Source: Halomonas beimenensis
GTDB lineage: Bacteria > Pseudomonadota > Gammaproteobacteria > Pseudomonadales > Halomonadaceae
Length of the DNA stretch: 64,000 bases
Assembly (NCBI RefSeq): GCF_002549795.1
Contig: NZ_CP021435.1
Span: forward strand, 124,001 to 188,000
Reading direction: 5' to 3'
Both the position numbers and the translations under genes were made by a program. The notes beneath the pieces were generated by a model that saw only the letters and a program-made list of their open reading frames with translations, made no database searches and had not been told where the DNA came from. Of this stretch, positions 11,760 to 20,555 are shown piece after piece. Each line of letters starts with the position of its first letter. Within the stretch, counting starts at the first letter, position 1.

Positions 11760-12316
11760 CACAGGTGCTCCTCGTGGTGGTCTTCCTCTTCCTTGGGGGC
11801 CAGGCGGCCGGTCAGGACCAGCACGTTGCGCCAGGCTTCCACCAGGCCCTGGAGGAGCATCAGGCCGGCGAACAGCGGGATCAGGGTCTTGAGCAGGAAG
11901 ACCCCCGGGATGCCGCCGGACTCCGGCGAGCCCTCCAGGATGCGCCACGACTTGCCCACATACCCCAGGCTCACCAGGATCACGAAGATCATCACCGGGG
12001 CCAGCAGCAGCAGGGTGCCCAGCAGATCCACCAGCGCCTTGCGCTTCGCCGTCATGGCCCGATAGAAGATGTCCACCCGCACATGGCCGTCATGGCGGAG
12101 GGTGTAGCCGGCGGCGAGCATGAACACCGTGGCGTGCATGTACATCACCGATTCCTGCATGGGGATGCTGTTGACGCTGAAGACGTAGCGCAGCACCACG
12201 ATCAGGAACTGGATGAGCATCATCAGCAGGATCAGCCAGGAGAGGCTCCGGCCGAGCCACTCGGAGAGACGGTCGAGCCGCTCGATCAGGCTCGGTAGCT
12301 CGCGGGATTGGGGCAT
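11759..12316 (-). CDS. TRAP transporter small membrane subunit (DctQ family)
   Basis: A 185-residue protein with four hydrophobic helices that scaffolds the large TRAP permease. The conserved DctQ stretch NSIPMQESVMYMHATVFMLA and the following HDGHVRVDIFY are present. The C-terminus is acidic and histidine-rich (EEEDHHEEHL). The ATG at 12316 is preferred; a TTG ten codons upstream (12346) is possible. A TATAGT -10-like hexamer for this strand lies at 12384-12389, so the transporter operon probably starts here. Confidence 0.9.
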   Translation of the reverse strand: MPQSRELPSLIERLDRLSEWLGRSLSWLILLMMLIQFLIVVLRYVFSVNSIPMQESVMYMHATVFMLAAGYTLRHDGHVRVDIFYRAMTAKRKALVDLLGTLLLLAPVMIFVILVSLGYVGKSWRILEGSPESGGIPGVFLLKTLIPLFAGLMLLQGLVEAWRNVLVLTGRLAPKEEEDHHEEHL

Positions 12317-12435
12317 GGGGTCGCTCGGAATTGGTCGTGTCGTCAAGGCGTTGGCGTCGCGCGTCTGCGGCGCGATTGCTCAGACTATACGGCAATTCGC
12401 CATTCCCTGTTACAGGGCGAGATGGGACATTGGTC

Positions 12436-13245
12436 TTACCCCTTGGCCAGGGCGCCGAGGCAGGCATCGGGCAGGCGGACGTCGATGGCCACCGGGAGGT
12501 GGTCGGAGAAGAGGTGCTCCAGCACCTCGACCCGGTCGGCATCCAGGGAGTCGGAGAGCAGGATGTGATCCAGGGCCCGTCGCGGTTGCCAGGAGGGGTA
12601 GCTCAGCGGCGGGCGCACCGGATGCAGGGGCAACGAGTCGCGAAAGCGCGAATGGGCATGAAGCTGATCGGGGGTGCAGTTGAGGTCGCCCATCACCACC
12701 ACATGGCGCAGGGGGCGGATGAGCTCGCTGAGGTAGTCGAGCTGGCGCACCCGGCCGCGGTGGCTCAGCGCCAGGTGGGCGACGAAGACGTGGAGGGCAT
12801 CGGGGCCCTCGCCGAAGCGGGCATGGATGGCGCCGCGGCCCGGCAGGGTGCCCGGCAGACGATGTTCCTCGATGCGCGCGGGGGCCAGGCGCGAGAGCAG
12901 GCCATTGCTGTGCTGGGCGAAGTGGCCCAGGTTGCGGTTGAGCTGCTGGTAGTGATGGGGGAAGCCGGCTCGGCCGGCCAGGTACTCCACCTGGTTGACG
13001 TGGCCGGAGCGGAAGCTGCCACCGTCCACCTCCTGCAGGCCGACGATGTCGAAGCGTCCCAGGACCTCGCTCACCATGGCCAGGCGCTTGAGGCGCCGAG
13101 GATGGGGCAGCAGGTGCTGCCAGCTGCGCGTCAGGTAATGGTGGTAGGCCGAGGTCTGGATGCCTACCTGCAGGTTGAAGGTCAGCAGCTTGAGGTGGCC
13201 CCCCTCGCGGGGGCGCCACCTGACCTCGGCCAGGGATGACGTCAT
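12436..13245 (-). CDS. Endonuclease/exonuclease/phosphatase (EEP) family protein
   Basis: A 269-residue hydrolase of the EEP fold, which includes DNase I, AP endonucleases and inositol phosphatases. Fold motifs seen are LLTFNLQVG (Asn near the start), the catalytic glutamate in IVGLQEVDGG, VMGDLNCTP and the terminal RRALDHILLS / FSDHLPVAI. No signal peptide is evident. It begins one base after the dsbA stop on the same strand, in the same order as in Pseudomonas (cytochrome c4, DsbA, EEP). The substrate cannot be deduced. Confidence 0.85.
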   Translation of the reverse strand: MTSSLAEVRWRPREGGHLKLLTFNLQVGIQTSAYHHYLTRSWQHLLPHPRRLKRLAMVSEVLGRFDIVGLQEVDGGSFRSGHVNQVEYLAGRAGFPHHYQQLNRNLGHFAQHSNGLLSRLAPARIEEHRLPGTLPGRGAIHARFGEGPDALHVFVAHLALSHRGRVRQLDYLSELIRPLRHVVVMGDLNCTPDQLHAHSRFRDSLPLHPVRPPLSYPSWQPRRALDHILLSDSLDADRVEVLEHLFSDHLPVAIDVRLPDACLGALAKG

Positions 13246-13246
13246 G

Positions 13247-13879
13247 TCACTCCGTCCGTTGCTCGCGCACCTTGTCCACCAGGGCGCCGGCGATCTGCGG
13301 CATGTTGTCGAGGCTGCCGGCGCTGCTCGGGGTCACCACGTAGCGGCCGTCGACGATCAGCGCCGGCACGCCCATCAGGCGCATGTTGCGCATCCGGGCA
13401 TGGGCCCGGTTGACCTGGGCCTTGACGCCGAAGGAGGTGAGGGCCTCGGTGGCCGCTTCCTCGGTGACGCCGTAGCCGCTGAAGAAGTCGGCGATGTCCC
13501 CGATCTCGGTCAGCTTGCGGCCTTCCTCATGATAGGCATGGAAGAAGTCATCGTGCAGGTCGTCCTGGATGCCCAGTTCCCGGGCGGCGTAGAAGGCCAG
13601 GGCATGCTGGTTCCAGGCACCGCCCATGGTGGCGGGCAGGCGCTGGAAGGTGACGTCCTCGGGCAGTTCCTCGACCCAGGCGTTGAGGGGCGTCTCGAGG
13701 TTGTAGCAGTGCGGGCAGCCGTACCAGAAGGCCTCGGTGACCTCGATCCGGCCGTCCTCGACCTGGGTCGGCACGGGCTCGTCGAGGGTGGTGTAGTGCT
13801 GGCCTTCCACCAGGTTGGCGGCGGAGGCGAGGGTCGACAGGCCGAGGCCCGCCAGGGCAACCATCAGGGACTTGAGCAT
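13247..13879 (-). CDS. dsbA: Thiol:disulfide interchange protein DsbA
   Basis: A 210-residue periplasmic oxidase that introduces disulfide bonds in exported proteins. It has a signal peptide (residues 1-20, ending ASA) and the catalytic CPHC at Cys55/Cys58 within FWYGCPHCYN. The cis-proline loop is seen in MGVPALIV. Length matches Pseudomonas-type DsbA. It lies downstream of the cytochrome c4 gene on the same strand and is immediately followed by the EEP gene. Confidence 0.94.
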   Translation of the reverse strand: MLKSLMVALAGLGLSTLASAANLVEGQHYTTLDEPVPTQVEDGRIEVTEAFWYGCPHCYNLETPLNAWVEELPEDVTFQRLPATMGGAWNQHALAFYAARELGIQDDLHDDFFHAYHEEGRKLTEIGDIADFFSGYGVTEEAATEALTSFGVKAQVNRAHARMRNMRLMGVPALIVDGRYVVTPSSAGSLDNMPQIAGALVDKVREQRTE

Positions 13880-13982
13880 CGAGGGGGCTCTCCTTGAGTC
13901 GGGTCAGGATCCGGGGCCGGCATCGGGGCCGGCGCTCGCGGCCTTTGAGTCCTGCGCGGCAGTGGGGTTCCCCGGATACGAC

Positions 13983-14005
13983 GAGGGCGGCCCGGGGCCG
14001 CCCTC
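13983..14005 (-). terminator. GC hairpin after cytochrome c4 gene
   Basis: GAGGGCGGCCC and its exact complement form an 11-base inverted repeat separated by one base, so the usable stem is about 9 bp. It is 36 bases beyond the cytochrome c stop and lacks a T-run. It may separate the cytochrome gene from dsbA, or simply reduce read-through. Confidence 0.4.
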
Positions 14006-14041
14006 GATCGCCGATCCTGCCGGCATGGTGTGCGATGCGCC

Positions 14042-14662
14042 TCAGTGCAGGCCGCGCACGTAGTTGGCCACGGCCTCCATGTCGCGATCGCTCATCTTGG
14101 AGGCGATGTCGCGCATGATGGCGTTGGGGTCGTTGGCTCGCTCGCCGGCGGCGAAGGCGTTCAGGGTCGAGATCACGTAGTCGGTCTTCTGGCCGGACAG
14201 CGCCGGGTAGACGGCGGTGCCGATGCCCTGGCCGGTGGGGGTGTGGCAGGCGGAGCAGGCGGGCAGCCCCTTCTCCAGGTCGCCGGCGCGATACAGCTCT
14301 CGGCCGTGCTCGACCAGCTCGGGGGCGGGATCGGCCTGGCCCAGCTCCGGATCCTGTCCGGCGAAGTAGACGGCCACGTCCCAGGCGTCCTGGTCGGAGA
14401 AGTCGTCGACCTGCCCCGCCATCTGCGGCACGTTACGGTTGCCGTCGCGGATGTCCATGATCTGCTTGGCCAGGTAGGAGGCCTGCTGGCCCGCCAGGTT
14501 GGGGAAGGTCGGTGCGGCGCTGATGCCTTCCTGGCCGTGACAGGCGGCGCAGGACTGCGCCTTCTCGCGACCGGCGGCGGCGTCCGCGTCCGCCTGGAGG
14601 TCCGCGTGGGCGGCGCCGGCGGCGCCCATGGTGATAGCCAGGCTTGCCAGTAGCTTTCTCAT
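14042..14662 (-). CDS. Dihaem cytochrome c4-type protein
   Basis: A 206-residue periplasmic dihaem cytochrome. A signal peptide spans residues 1-20 (ending AHA). Two haem-binding CxxCH sites occur at Cys38-His42 (CAACH) and Cys136-His140 (CSACH), in two homologous halves as in cytochrome c4. Methionine axial ligands are likely in VPQMAGQ and in DIASKM. It transfers electrons from the bc1 complex towards terminal oxidases. The ATG at 14662 precedes the signal peptide; the longer open frame upstream overlaps engB antisense and is rejected. Confidence 0.93.
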   Translation of the reverse strand: MRKLLASLAITMGAAGAAHADLQADADAAAGREKAQSCAACHGQEGISAAPTFPNLAGQQASYLAKQIMDIRDGNRNVPQMAGQVDDFSDQDAWDVAVYFAGQDPELGQADPAPELVEHGRELYRAGDLEKGLPACSACHTPTGQGIGTAVYPALSGQKTDYVISTLNAFAAGERANDPNAIMRDIASKMSDRDMEAVANYVRGLH

Positions 14663-14776
14663 CGCAAATCCACTATGCCATTTCGTTGTTGAGCGGTACG
14701 TACCCTGGAGGCCGCCCGGGACTCGGGCGTGCCAGCCGGCGACGCCCCGGGTCGGTCGCTGCCGGCGGGAGCACGA

Positions 14777-14785
14777 TGGTATACT
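14777..14785 (+). promoter_or_regulatory. Extended -10 promoter candidate for engB
   Basis: TGGTATACT is an extended -10 element (TGn plus TATACT) about 105 bases before the engB start. It lies in the divergent gap between the cytochrome c gene and engB. No good -35 hexamer was seen, which is acceptable for an extended -10 promoter. Confidence 0.5.
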
Positions 14786-14890
14786 GACGCGCCCCGGGTC
14801 GCAGACAAAAGTGACTGCATTATAACGGAACACCGGTGCCGCGGGAATGCAAGCCGCGCCGCCCTCGATCAACGCCAGGAACCTCCCCCC

Positions 14891-15505
14891 ATGTCGCGAC
14901 TCAACTACCAGGCCGCCCGCTTCCTCACCAGTGCGCCGACCCTGGCGAAGTGCCCGGCCGACGGCGGGGCCGAGGTCGCCTTCGCGGGCCGCTCCAATGC
15001 CGGCAAGTCCAGTGCGATCAATGCGCTGACCCGCCAGAAGGCGCTCGCCCGCACCTCCAAGACGCCGGGGCGAACCCAGCTGATCAACTTCTTCGCCCTG
15101 GGCGAGGACGCCGACCATCGCCTGGTCGACCTGCCCGGCTACGGGTACGCCAAGGTGCCCGAGAAGGTCAAGCTGGAATGGCAGCGTCACCTGGCCGATT
15201 ACCTGCGCCGTCGGGCCTCCCTGCGCGGCCTGGTGCTGGTGATGGACGTTCGCCACCCGCTCACCGAGTTCGACCAGACCCTGCTCGGCTGGGCGGACGA
15301 GGCGGACATGCCGGTGCATATCCTGCTGACCAAGGCCGACAAGCTGAAGCGCGGCGCCGCCACGAGCGCCCTGCAGCAGGTGCGCTCGCGGCTGCGCGAG
15401 TGGGAGGACCTGGTGACCGTCCAGCTGTTCTCGGCGCTCAAGAAGCAGGGGCTCGAGGAGGTGCATGCGCGCCTGGACGACTGGCTTCTCGCCGAACGCC
15501 AGTAA
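14891..15505 (+). CDS. engB: Ribosome biogenesis GTP-binding protein EngB (YihA/YsxC)
   Basis: A 204-residue GTPase needed for large-subunit ribosome assembly. Nucleotide-binding motifs are G1 GRSNAGKS at 33-40, the TPGRTQ switch near 58-63, G3 DLPGYG at 80-85 and G4 TKAD at 147-150. Length fits the family. It stands alone on the plus strand, divergent from cytochrome c4, as in related genomes. The chosen ATG precedes the conserved start [11 protein letters not shown]. Confidence 0.95.
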   Translation: MSRLNYQAARFLTSAPTLAKCPADGGAEVAFAGRSNAGKSSAINALTRQKALARTSKTPGRTQLINFFALGEDADHRLVDLPGYGYAKVPEKVKLEWQRHLADYLRRRASLRGLVLVMDVRHPLTEFDQTLLGWADEADMPVHILLTKADKLKRGAATSALQQVRSRLREWEDLVTVQLFSALKKQGLEEVHARLDDWLLAERQ

Positions 15506-15854
15506 GGGCTCGTTCATCGCAGATCAGCGTGAAGTCGCTGCACGGCTCAGTTTGGCCTGGTGGGTGTGCTCTTCGTGGGAGCGATCTTCAGATCGCGATC
15601 CGCCGCGCAGCGGCGGCGATAGCGGCACCGTTGTTGGATCTCCCCCGGGCGCCTATCGGCGCCTTTCGCCCAATGAATTGGGCTCCCACGAAGACCTGCG
15701 CGATGGCTCTGATCCGCTGATAGGGCGCTTCGTGGGAGATTCCATGTTGCCCGTCAGGCCTTGAGGGGCTCTGGAGCGCCGGACCGAGTGCCACCACAAT
15801 GGTATTCACGCCAAGGTGCGAAGACCCCTTTTTCCTCGGGGTTCCCCGCTCGGC
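15506..15854. repeat. Gene-free block of stacked hairpins with repeated ends (REP-like)
   Basis: This 349-base gap holds no credible gene. CTTCGTGGGAGC at 15571-15582 is exactly inverted at 15682-15693, and CTTCGTGGGAG recurs at 15728-15738. Between the ends are four perfect hairpins: GCGATC at 15581/15591, CCGCCGC at 15600/15610, GGCGCC at 15648/15658 and GCCCAAT at 15668/15677. The look is that of a repetitive extragenic palindromic element placed after engB and before the convergent yigB end. Whether it is repeated elsewhere cannot be seen here. Confidence 0.7.
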
Positions 15855-16604
15855 TCACTTCTGTCTGATCATCTCCAGCAGCGCCGGCAGCTCGCGGATA
15901 TGCCCCAGGCGGTGCACGCCCTCGGGCAGCGGCGCCCCATGGGGCGTGTCGCCGGCGATCCAGGCGGCCTGCATCCCCAGCCGGATCGCCGGCAGGATGT
16001 CCTCCTTCCAGGAATCCCCCACGTGCATCGCCCGGGACGGCGGCGTGCCGAGCCGGGCGAGCGCCATCAGGAAGGGGCGGGGATCGGGCTTGGGGGCATG
16101 GATCTCCCCGGCGGCGATGGCCACCGTGAAGTGGCGGCGCAGGGGCAGGCGGTCGAAGGCCAGGTTGCCGTTGGTGATCGACCCCAGGCGGTAGCGCGTC
16201 CCCAGCTCGGTGAGCATCGGGTCCACCTCCGGATAGGGCGAGACCCGCAGCCGCAGGTCATGGAAGCGCTCCATGGCGCGCGTCGCCCAGTGCCAGGCCG
16301 CCTCATGGGGCAGGCCGAACTCCTCCAGCAGCGAGGCCAGGGCGTGCTCGCGGATCCAGGTGAAGTCGCCCCGGCGCAGCGGGTGGCGCTCGGCGAGCTC
16401 CCGCCGGCGTCGCTGGTAGGCCGTGATCGGCTGGCGCTCGGCGAAGCGGCCCAGGTGATCCTCGCCGCGGTCGGCGAGCCACTCGGCCAGGGTCTCGTCG
16501 AGCCAGGCGTAATGGCCCTCCTCGGTCAGGGTCATCACCTCCCGGTTGTCCCAGAGGGTGTCGTCGAGGTCGAAGGTCAGGGCCTGGAGGGGCGGTCGGA
16601 TCAT
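15855..16604 (-). CDS. HAD-superfamily hydrolase (YigB-type)
   Basis: A 249-residue haloacid-dehalogenase-fold phosphatase. The nucleophile motif is FDLDDTLWDN with Asp12 and Asp14; later HAD motifs are SITNGN and HVGDSWKED. In E. coli the gene after xerC is yigB, an FMN/small-phosphate phosphatase; the same position here supports that assignment, but the substrate is inferred. The start at 16604 is 4 bases after the xerC stop. It is the last gene of the argH-to-yigB operon. Confidence 0.88.
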   Translation of the reverse strand: MIRPPLQALTFDLDDTLWDNREVMTLTEEGHYAWLDETLAEWLADRGEDHLGRFAERQPITAYQRRRRELAERHPLRRGDFTWIREHALASLLEEFGLPHEAAWHWATRAMERFHDLRLRVSPYPEVDPMLTELGTRYRLGSITNGNLAFDRLPLRRHFTVAIAAGEIHAPKPDPRPFLMALARLGTPPSRAMHVGDSWKEDILPAIRLGMQAAWIAGDTPHGAPLPEGVHRLGHIRELPALLEMIRQK

Positions 16605-16608
16605 GGGG

Positions 16609-17523
16609 TCAGTCACTGTCGTCGGGGCGGCGGCGCCGCGCGCGAGGATGGGCGGCATCGTAGCCGGCCGCCAGGTGTTGCCAGTCCAGGCGCGTGTAGA
16701 CCTGGGTGGTGGACAGGTTGGCGTGGCCCAGCAGCTCCTGGACGGCGCGCAGGTCCTGGCTGGATTCCAGCAGGTGGCTGGCGAAGGAGTGGCGCAGCCG
16801 GTGCGGGTGCAGGTGCTCGGCCAGCCCGCGTTCCCGGGCCAGCTTCGCCAGGCGCTGCTGAATGGCCCGGTGGCCGAGTCGCCCGCCCCGGGCGCCGACG
16901 AAGAGCGCCGGTTCGCCATCCCCCGCCAGGGCGCCGCGCACGCTCAGCCAGGTCGCCAGGGCCTCACGGGCGCGGCGGCCCACCGGCACCTGGCGGGGCT
17001 TGGCGCCCTTGCCCAGCACGCGCACTCGCTTCGGCTGGAGGTCGGGCAGGTCCAGGGCGGCCAGTTCCGCGAGGCGCAGCCCGCTGGAGTAGAGCAGTTC
17101 GAGCATGGCCTGGTCGCGGCAGGCCAGGGGAGAGCCGTCGTGGGGGGTGTCCAGGAAGCGGGCCAGGGCGTCCACGTCCACCGGCCGGGGCAGGTCCTTG
17201 GGCGCCTTGGGGGTACGCACCAGTTCGGCGGGGTTGTGGTCCAGCCGGCCGTCGGCGCGCAGGTGGTCGGCGAAGCGGGAGAGCGCCGCCCGGCGCCGGG
17301 CCAGGCTGCGCGGGGCCAGGCCCCGGGCCCGCTCGCCGCCGAGGAAGCGGCGCAGCAGGGCCGCATCGAGGGCGCCGCCGTCCTCGATGCCCTGCTCGGC
17401 CAGGAAGTCGGCCAGGGCGGTCAGGTCCCGCCGATACGCCTCCACCGTGGCGGGGCTGGCGGTGCGGGCGAGCGCGCCGAGGAAGGCCTCGACCTGGCCG
17501 GCCAGGGGCGTCGGTTCAGCCAT
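16609..17523 (-). CDS. xerC: Tyrosine recombinase XerC
   Basis: A 304-residue site-specific recombinase that resolves chromosome dimers at dif with XerD. It has an N-terminal SAM-like DNA-binding domain and a C-terminal catalytic domain with Arg150 (SSGLRLAEL), His241/Arg244 (HPHRLRHSFASH), His267 (LLGHANL) and the nucleophile Tyr276 (TTQVYTRLD). Its place after dapF and DUF484 is the conserved housekeeping position, arguing against a mobile-element integrase. It overlaps the DUF484 gene by 8 bases. Confidence 0.95.
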   Translation of the reverse strand: MAEPTPLAGQVEAFLGALARTASPATVEAYRRDLTALADFLAEQGIEDGGALDAALLRRFLGGERARGLAPRSLARRRAALSRFADHLRADGRLDHNPAELVRTPKAPKDLPRPVDVDALARFLDTPHDGSPLACRDQAMLELLYSSGLRLAELAALDLPDLQPKRVRVLGKGAKPRQVPVGRRAREALATWLSVRGALAGDGEPALFVGARGGRLGHRAIQQRLAKLARERGLAEHLHPHRLRHSFASHLLESSQDLRAVQELLGHANLSTTQVYTRLDWQHLAAGYDAAHPRARRRRPDDSD

Positions 17524-18238
17524 TGCCGGGCGCCAGGCGCACCAGCAGCCGGGCCACCAGGTCGCCGACGTACTCGGTGAACAGGGTGTCCATGCTGGCG
17601 CGGAAATGCTCCGGGTCGGGGCTGGCCAGCACCAGAAAGCCCAGCGGCTCGCCCAGGGTCAGTCGCGTCAGGGCACAGGAGCCGGCCGTGTCGGGGGCCG
17701 GAACATGCGGGATCAGGCGCTTCCAGTCGGTGGGCGTCAGGCGGGTGCAGCGACTCGCCCGGCCGTCGAGCAGGGCCGAGAGGCGCTGCGCCACGTGGTC
17801 GTCGAGGACCTGGCGCGGCGGCTGGGGTGGGTGTGGTTCCCGGTCGGTCAGCCCGGCGGGACACCATAGCGCCAGGGCGGGGGTCTGGAAGCGCTCGCCG
17901 AACTGGGTGGCCAGGGCCTGGCCCAGGGCGTCGCGATCCTCGGCCTCGACCAGCCCGAGCACCAGCTCCCGGGTCCGGCGATACTGCGCCTCGTTGTGGC
18001 GTGCCGACTCCAGGAGCTGCTCGAGCCGCCACTCGGCCTGCTCGGCGCGGGTCCGCAGGTCGGCCACCAGCCGCTCCAGCAGCGAGGTGGCGCCCCGGGC
18101 CTCGGGATGCGGGACCCGCAGTTGCTGCAGCAGGCCCTCGCGGCCGACGAAGAAGTCCGGGTGGCGAACCAGCCACTGGGCCACCATCTCGGGGTCCAGG
18201 GTCTGTCGCGGCTCGGGAACGGCTCGGGTCATGCGCAT
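17516..18238 (-). CDS. DUF484 family protein (YigA-like)
   Basis: A 240-residue cytoplasmic protein of the DUF484 family, found next to dapF and xerC in many gammaproteobacteria. The N-terminal WLVRHPDFF segment is typical. A heptad-rich helix runs roughly from residue 48 to 90, followed by a GAF-like region with FLVLASPDPEHF near the end. No catalytic residues can be assigned. The start overlaps nothing upstream; dapF ends 37 bases before it. Function unknown; conserved linkage suggests co-regulation rather than a shared reaction. Confidence 0.85.
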   Translation of the reverse strand: MRMTRAVPEPRQTLDPEMVAQWLVRHPDFFVGREGLLQQLRVPHPEARGATSLLERLVADLRTRAEQAEWRLEQLLESARHNEAQYRRTRELVLGLVEAEDRDALGQALATQFGERFQTPALALWCPAGLTDREPHPPQPPRQVLDDHVAQRLSALLDGRASRCTRLTPTDWKRLIPHVPAPDTAGSCALTRLTLGEPLGFLVLASPDPEHFRASMDTLFTEYVGDLVARLLVRLAPGNG

Positions 18239-18275
18239 GCTCTCCTCTGGCGGATGGGCGCTCGTGCCCTGGTCG

Positions 18276-19109
18276 TCACTTCAAGGGCACCCGCCCCTCG
18301 AAGACTCGCTCGGCGGGGCCGGTCATGGTCAGGTGAGCCTCCCCGCCGGGCCAGGCGATCTCCAGGTCGCCGCCGGGCAGGTGGACGGTGACCGGGCTCT
18401 CGAGCCAGCCCAGCCGGATGCCGGTGGCCACCGCGGCGCAGGCCCCGGTGCCGCAGGCCAGGGTCTCGCCGCTGCCCCGCTCGTACACCCTCAGCCGGAT
18501 CTCGTGGGGGGACACCACCTGCATGAAACCGGCATTGACCCGCCTTGGGAAGCGCGGATGGCGCTCGATGGCCGGGCCCAGGGTCGCCACGGGGGCGGTG
18601 TCGACGTCGTCGACCCGCAGCACCGCATGCGGGTTGCCCATGGACACCACGCCGATCTCCAGCCTCTGACCGTCGACCTCCAGCCCATGCAGGCGGCGGT
18701 CCTCGTCGGCCTCGAAGGGCAGGGCGTCGGGGGCGAAACGGGGCGCCCCCATGTCCACGGTGACGCGATCGTCCTCGCCGACCACCAGGGTGAGCGGGCC
18801 TCCGGCGGTCTCGACCCGGATCTCGCGCTTGTGGGTCAGGCGCTGGTCGCGCACGAAGCGCGCGAAGCAGCGCGCGCCGTTGCCGCAGTTCTCCACCTCG
18901 CTGCCATCGGCGTTGTAGATGCGGTAGCGGAAGTCCATGTCGGGATCCCGGGGCGGCTCGACCACCAGCAGCTGGTCGAAGCCCACGCCGAAGCGCCGGT
19001 CGGCCAGGGCACGGATCTGCTCGTCCCGCAGCCTGGCCCGCTGGGTGATCAGGTCGACGACCATGAAGTCGTTGCCGAGCCCGTGCATCTTGGTGAAGTG
19101 CAGCAGCAT
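18276..19109 (-). CDS. dapF: Diaminopimelate epimerase
   Basis: A 277-residue enzyme converting LL- to meso-diaminopimelate for lysine and peptidoglycan. The two catalytic cysteines are Cys75 in ENCGNGARC and Cys219 in LACGTGACA. Start [15 protein letters not shown] matches the family; the ATG overlaps the lysA stop (TGATG), so upstream extension is rejected. It follows lysA, whose product decarboxylates the meso-DAP that DapF makes. Confidence 0.97.
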   Translation of the reverse strand: MLLHFTKMHGLGNDFMVVDLITQRARLRDEQIRALADRRFGVGFDQLLVVEPPRDPDMDFRYRIYNADGSEVENCGNGARCFARFVRDQRLTHKREIRVETAGGPLTLVVGEDDRVTVDMGAPRFAPDALPFEADEDRRLHGLEVDGQRLEIGVVSMGNPHAVLRVDDVDTAPVATLGPAIERHPRFPRRVNAGFMQVVSPHEIRLRVYERGSGETLACGTGACAAVATGIRLGWLESPVTVHLPGGDLEIAWPGGEAHLTMTGPAERVFEGRVPLK

Positions 19110-20389
19110 CAGGGCGTCTCCACGCTCTCGTCGGGCAGGGTCGCCTCGCCGGCCCAAAGCTCCTCCAGACGCTCCCGGCGACGCACCAGGTGGCTACGAT
19201 CGCCGTCCACCATGACCTCGGGCGGGCGCGGCCGGCTGTTGTAGTTCGAGGCCATGACGAAGCCGTAGGCCCCGGCGGAGCGCACCGCCAGCAGGTCGCC
19301 GGCGGCGATGGCGAGCTCGCGGTCCTTGCCCAGGAAGTCGCCGGTCTCGCAGACCGGCCCGACCACGTCATAGGTGCCGGCCTCCCGGGCCGGGGTGGTG
19401 TCCACCGGCAGGATGGCCTGCCAGGCCTGGTACAGCGAGGGACGGATCAGGTCGTTCATGGCCGCGTCGACGATGGCGAAGTTCCGGGTCTCGCCGGGCT
19501 TGAGGAACTCCACCCGGGTCAGCAGCACCCCGGCGTTGGCGGCGATGGAGCGGCCCGGCTCGAACAGCAGGGTCAGCCGCTCGCTGCCGGGCCAGCGGGA
19601 CAGCCGCTCGAGCAGCGCCGTGGCGTAGTCGAAGGGTTCGGGGGGGCGCTCGTCACGGTAGGTCACGCCGAGGCCGCCGCCCAGGTCCAGGTGCTCGATG
19701 GCGATGCCGTCCTCGGCCAGTCGCTCGAGCAGCACCAGCAGCCGGTCCAGGGCGTCCAGGAAGGGGGCGGTGTCGGTGAGCTGGGAGCCGATGTGGCAGT
19801 CCAGGCCCACCACGCGCACGTGCTCCATGGCCGCGGCCTGGCGGTAGACCTCCCGGGCCTCGTCCACCGGGATGCCGAACTTGTTGTCCTTGAGCCCGGT
19901 GGAGATGTAGGGGTGGGTGCCGGCGTCCACGTCAGGATTGACCCGCAGGGACACCGGGGCCACCTTGTCCATGCCCCGGGCGACCGCTTCGAGGCGTTCC
20001 AGCTCGGCCCGGGACTCGACGTTGAAGCACTTGATGCCCACGGACAGGGCGCGCTCCAGCTCGTTCTCCTCCTTGGCCACCCCGGAGAACACCACCTTGG
20101 CCGGGTCGCCGCCGGCCACCAGCACCCGCTCCAGCTCGCCCACCGAGACGATGTCGAAGCCGGCGCCGAGCCGGGCCAGCAGGTTGAGCACCGCCAGGTT
20201 GGAATTGGCCTTGACCGCGTAGCAGATCAGGTGCGGATGGCTTCCCAGGGCCTCGGTGTAGGCCCGGAAGTGCCGGGCCAGGGTGGCCTTGGAATAGACG
20301 TAGCAGGGGGTGCCGAATTCCTCGGCCAGGCGAGGCAGCGGCACGTCTTCCGCGTGCAGCACGCCGTCGCGGTAGTCGAAATGGTCCAT
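19109..20389 (-). CDS. lysA: Diaminopimelate decarboxylase
   Basis: A 426-residue PLP enzyme (fold type III) catalysing the last step of lysine synthesis. The PLP lysine is Lys60 in [10 protein letters not shown]. Other signatures are the glycine-rich [12 protein letters not shown] and the active-site cysteine in [11 protein letters not shown]. The ATG at 20389 precedes the conserved MDHFDYRDG start and lies one base after the lptM stop; longer frames run into lptM. Part of an overlapping operon. Confidence 0.97.
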   Translation of the reverse strand: MDHFDYRDGVLHAEDVPLPRLAEEFGTPCYVYSKATLARHFRAYTEALGSHPHLICYAVKANSNLAVLNLLARLGAGFDIVSVGELERVLVAGGDPAKVVFSGVAKEENELERALSVGIKCFNVESRAELERLEAVARGMDKVAPVSLRVNPDVDAGTHPYISTGLKDNKFGIPVDEAREVYRQAAAMEHVRVVGLDCHIGSQLTDTAPFLDALDRLLVLLERLAEDGIAIEHLDLGGGLGVTYRDERPPEPFDYATALLERLSRWPGSERLTLLFEPGRSIAANAGVLLTRVEFLKPGETRNFAIVDAAMNDLIRPSLYQAWQAILPVDTTPAREAGTYDVVGPVCETGDFLGKDRELAIAAGDLLAVRSAGAYGFVMASNYNSRPRPPEVMVDGDRSHLVRRRERLEELWAGEATLPDESVETP

Positions 20390-20390
20390 C

Positions 20391-20555
20391 TCAGTCGTCG
20401 TCCTCGTCGGCGGTGCGGGTGTCGTCTTGGGTGTCCTGCGGACCATAGCGCTCCGCGGCGGCCTCGTCACCGGGCAGGTAGAGCGGGCCCTTCTGGCCGC
20501 AGGCGGCCAGCAGCAGGGTCAGCGCCAGGGGCGCGATCGGGGCGGCCCGGCGCAT
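20391..20555 (-). CDS. lptM: LPS translocon maturation lipoprotein LptM (YifL)
   Basis: A short gene (54 codons) between argH and lysA. The product begins [19 protein letters not shown]: a signal peptide ending in a lipobox, with the acylated cysteine at residue 19, followed by GQKGPLYLP, the invariant LptM motif. The tail is acidic (ending DEDDD). In E. coli LptM sits next to dapF and helps disulfide maturation of the LptDE outer-membrane complex. The start overlaps the argH stop (TGATG), and lysA starts one base after its stop. Confidence 0.93.
   Translation of the reverse strand: MRRAAPIAPLALTLLLAACGQKGPLYLPGDEAAAERYGPQDTQDDTRTADEDDD

Noticed and set aside
16609..17523. Phage or island integrase
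   Set aside because: The tyrosine recombinase is in the standard dapF-DUF484-xerC position and matches XerC, so it is chromosomal housekeeping.
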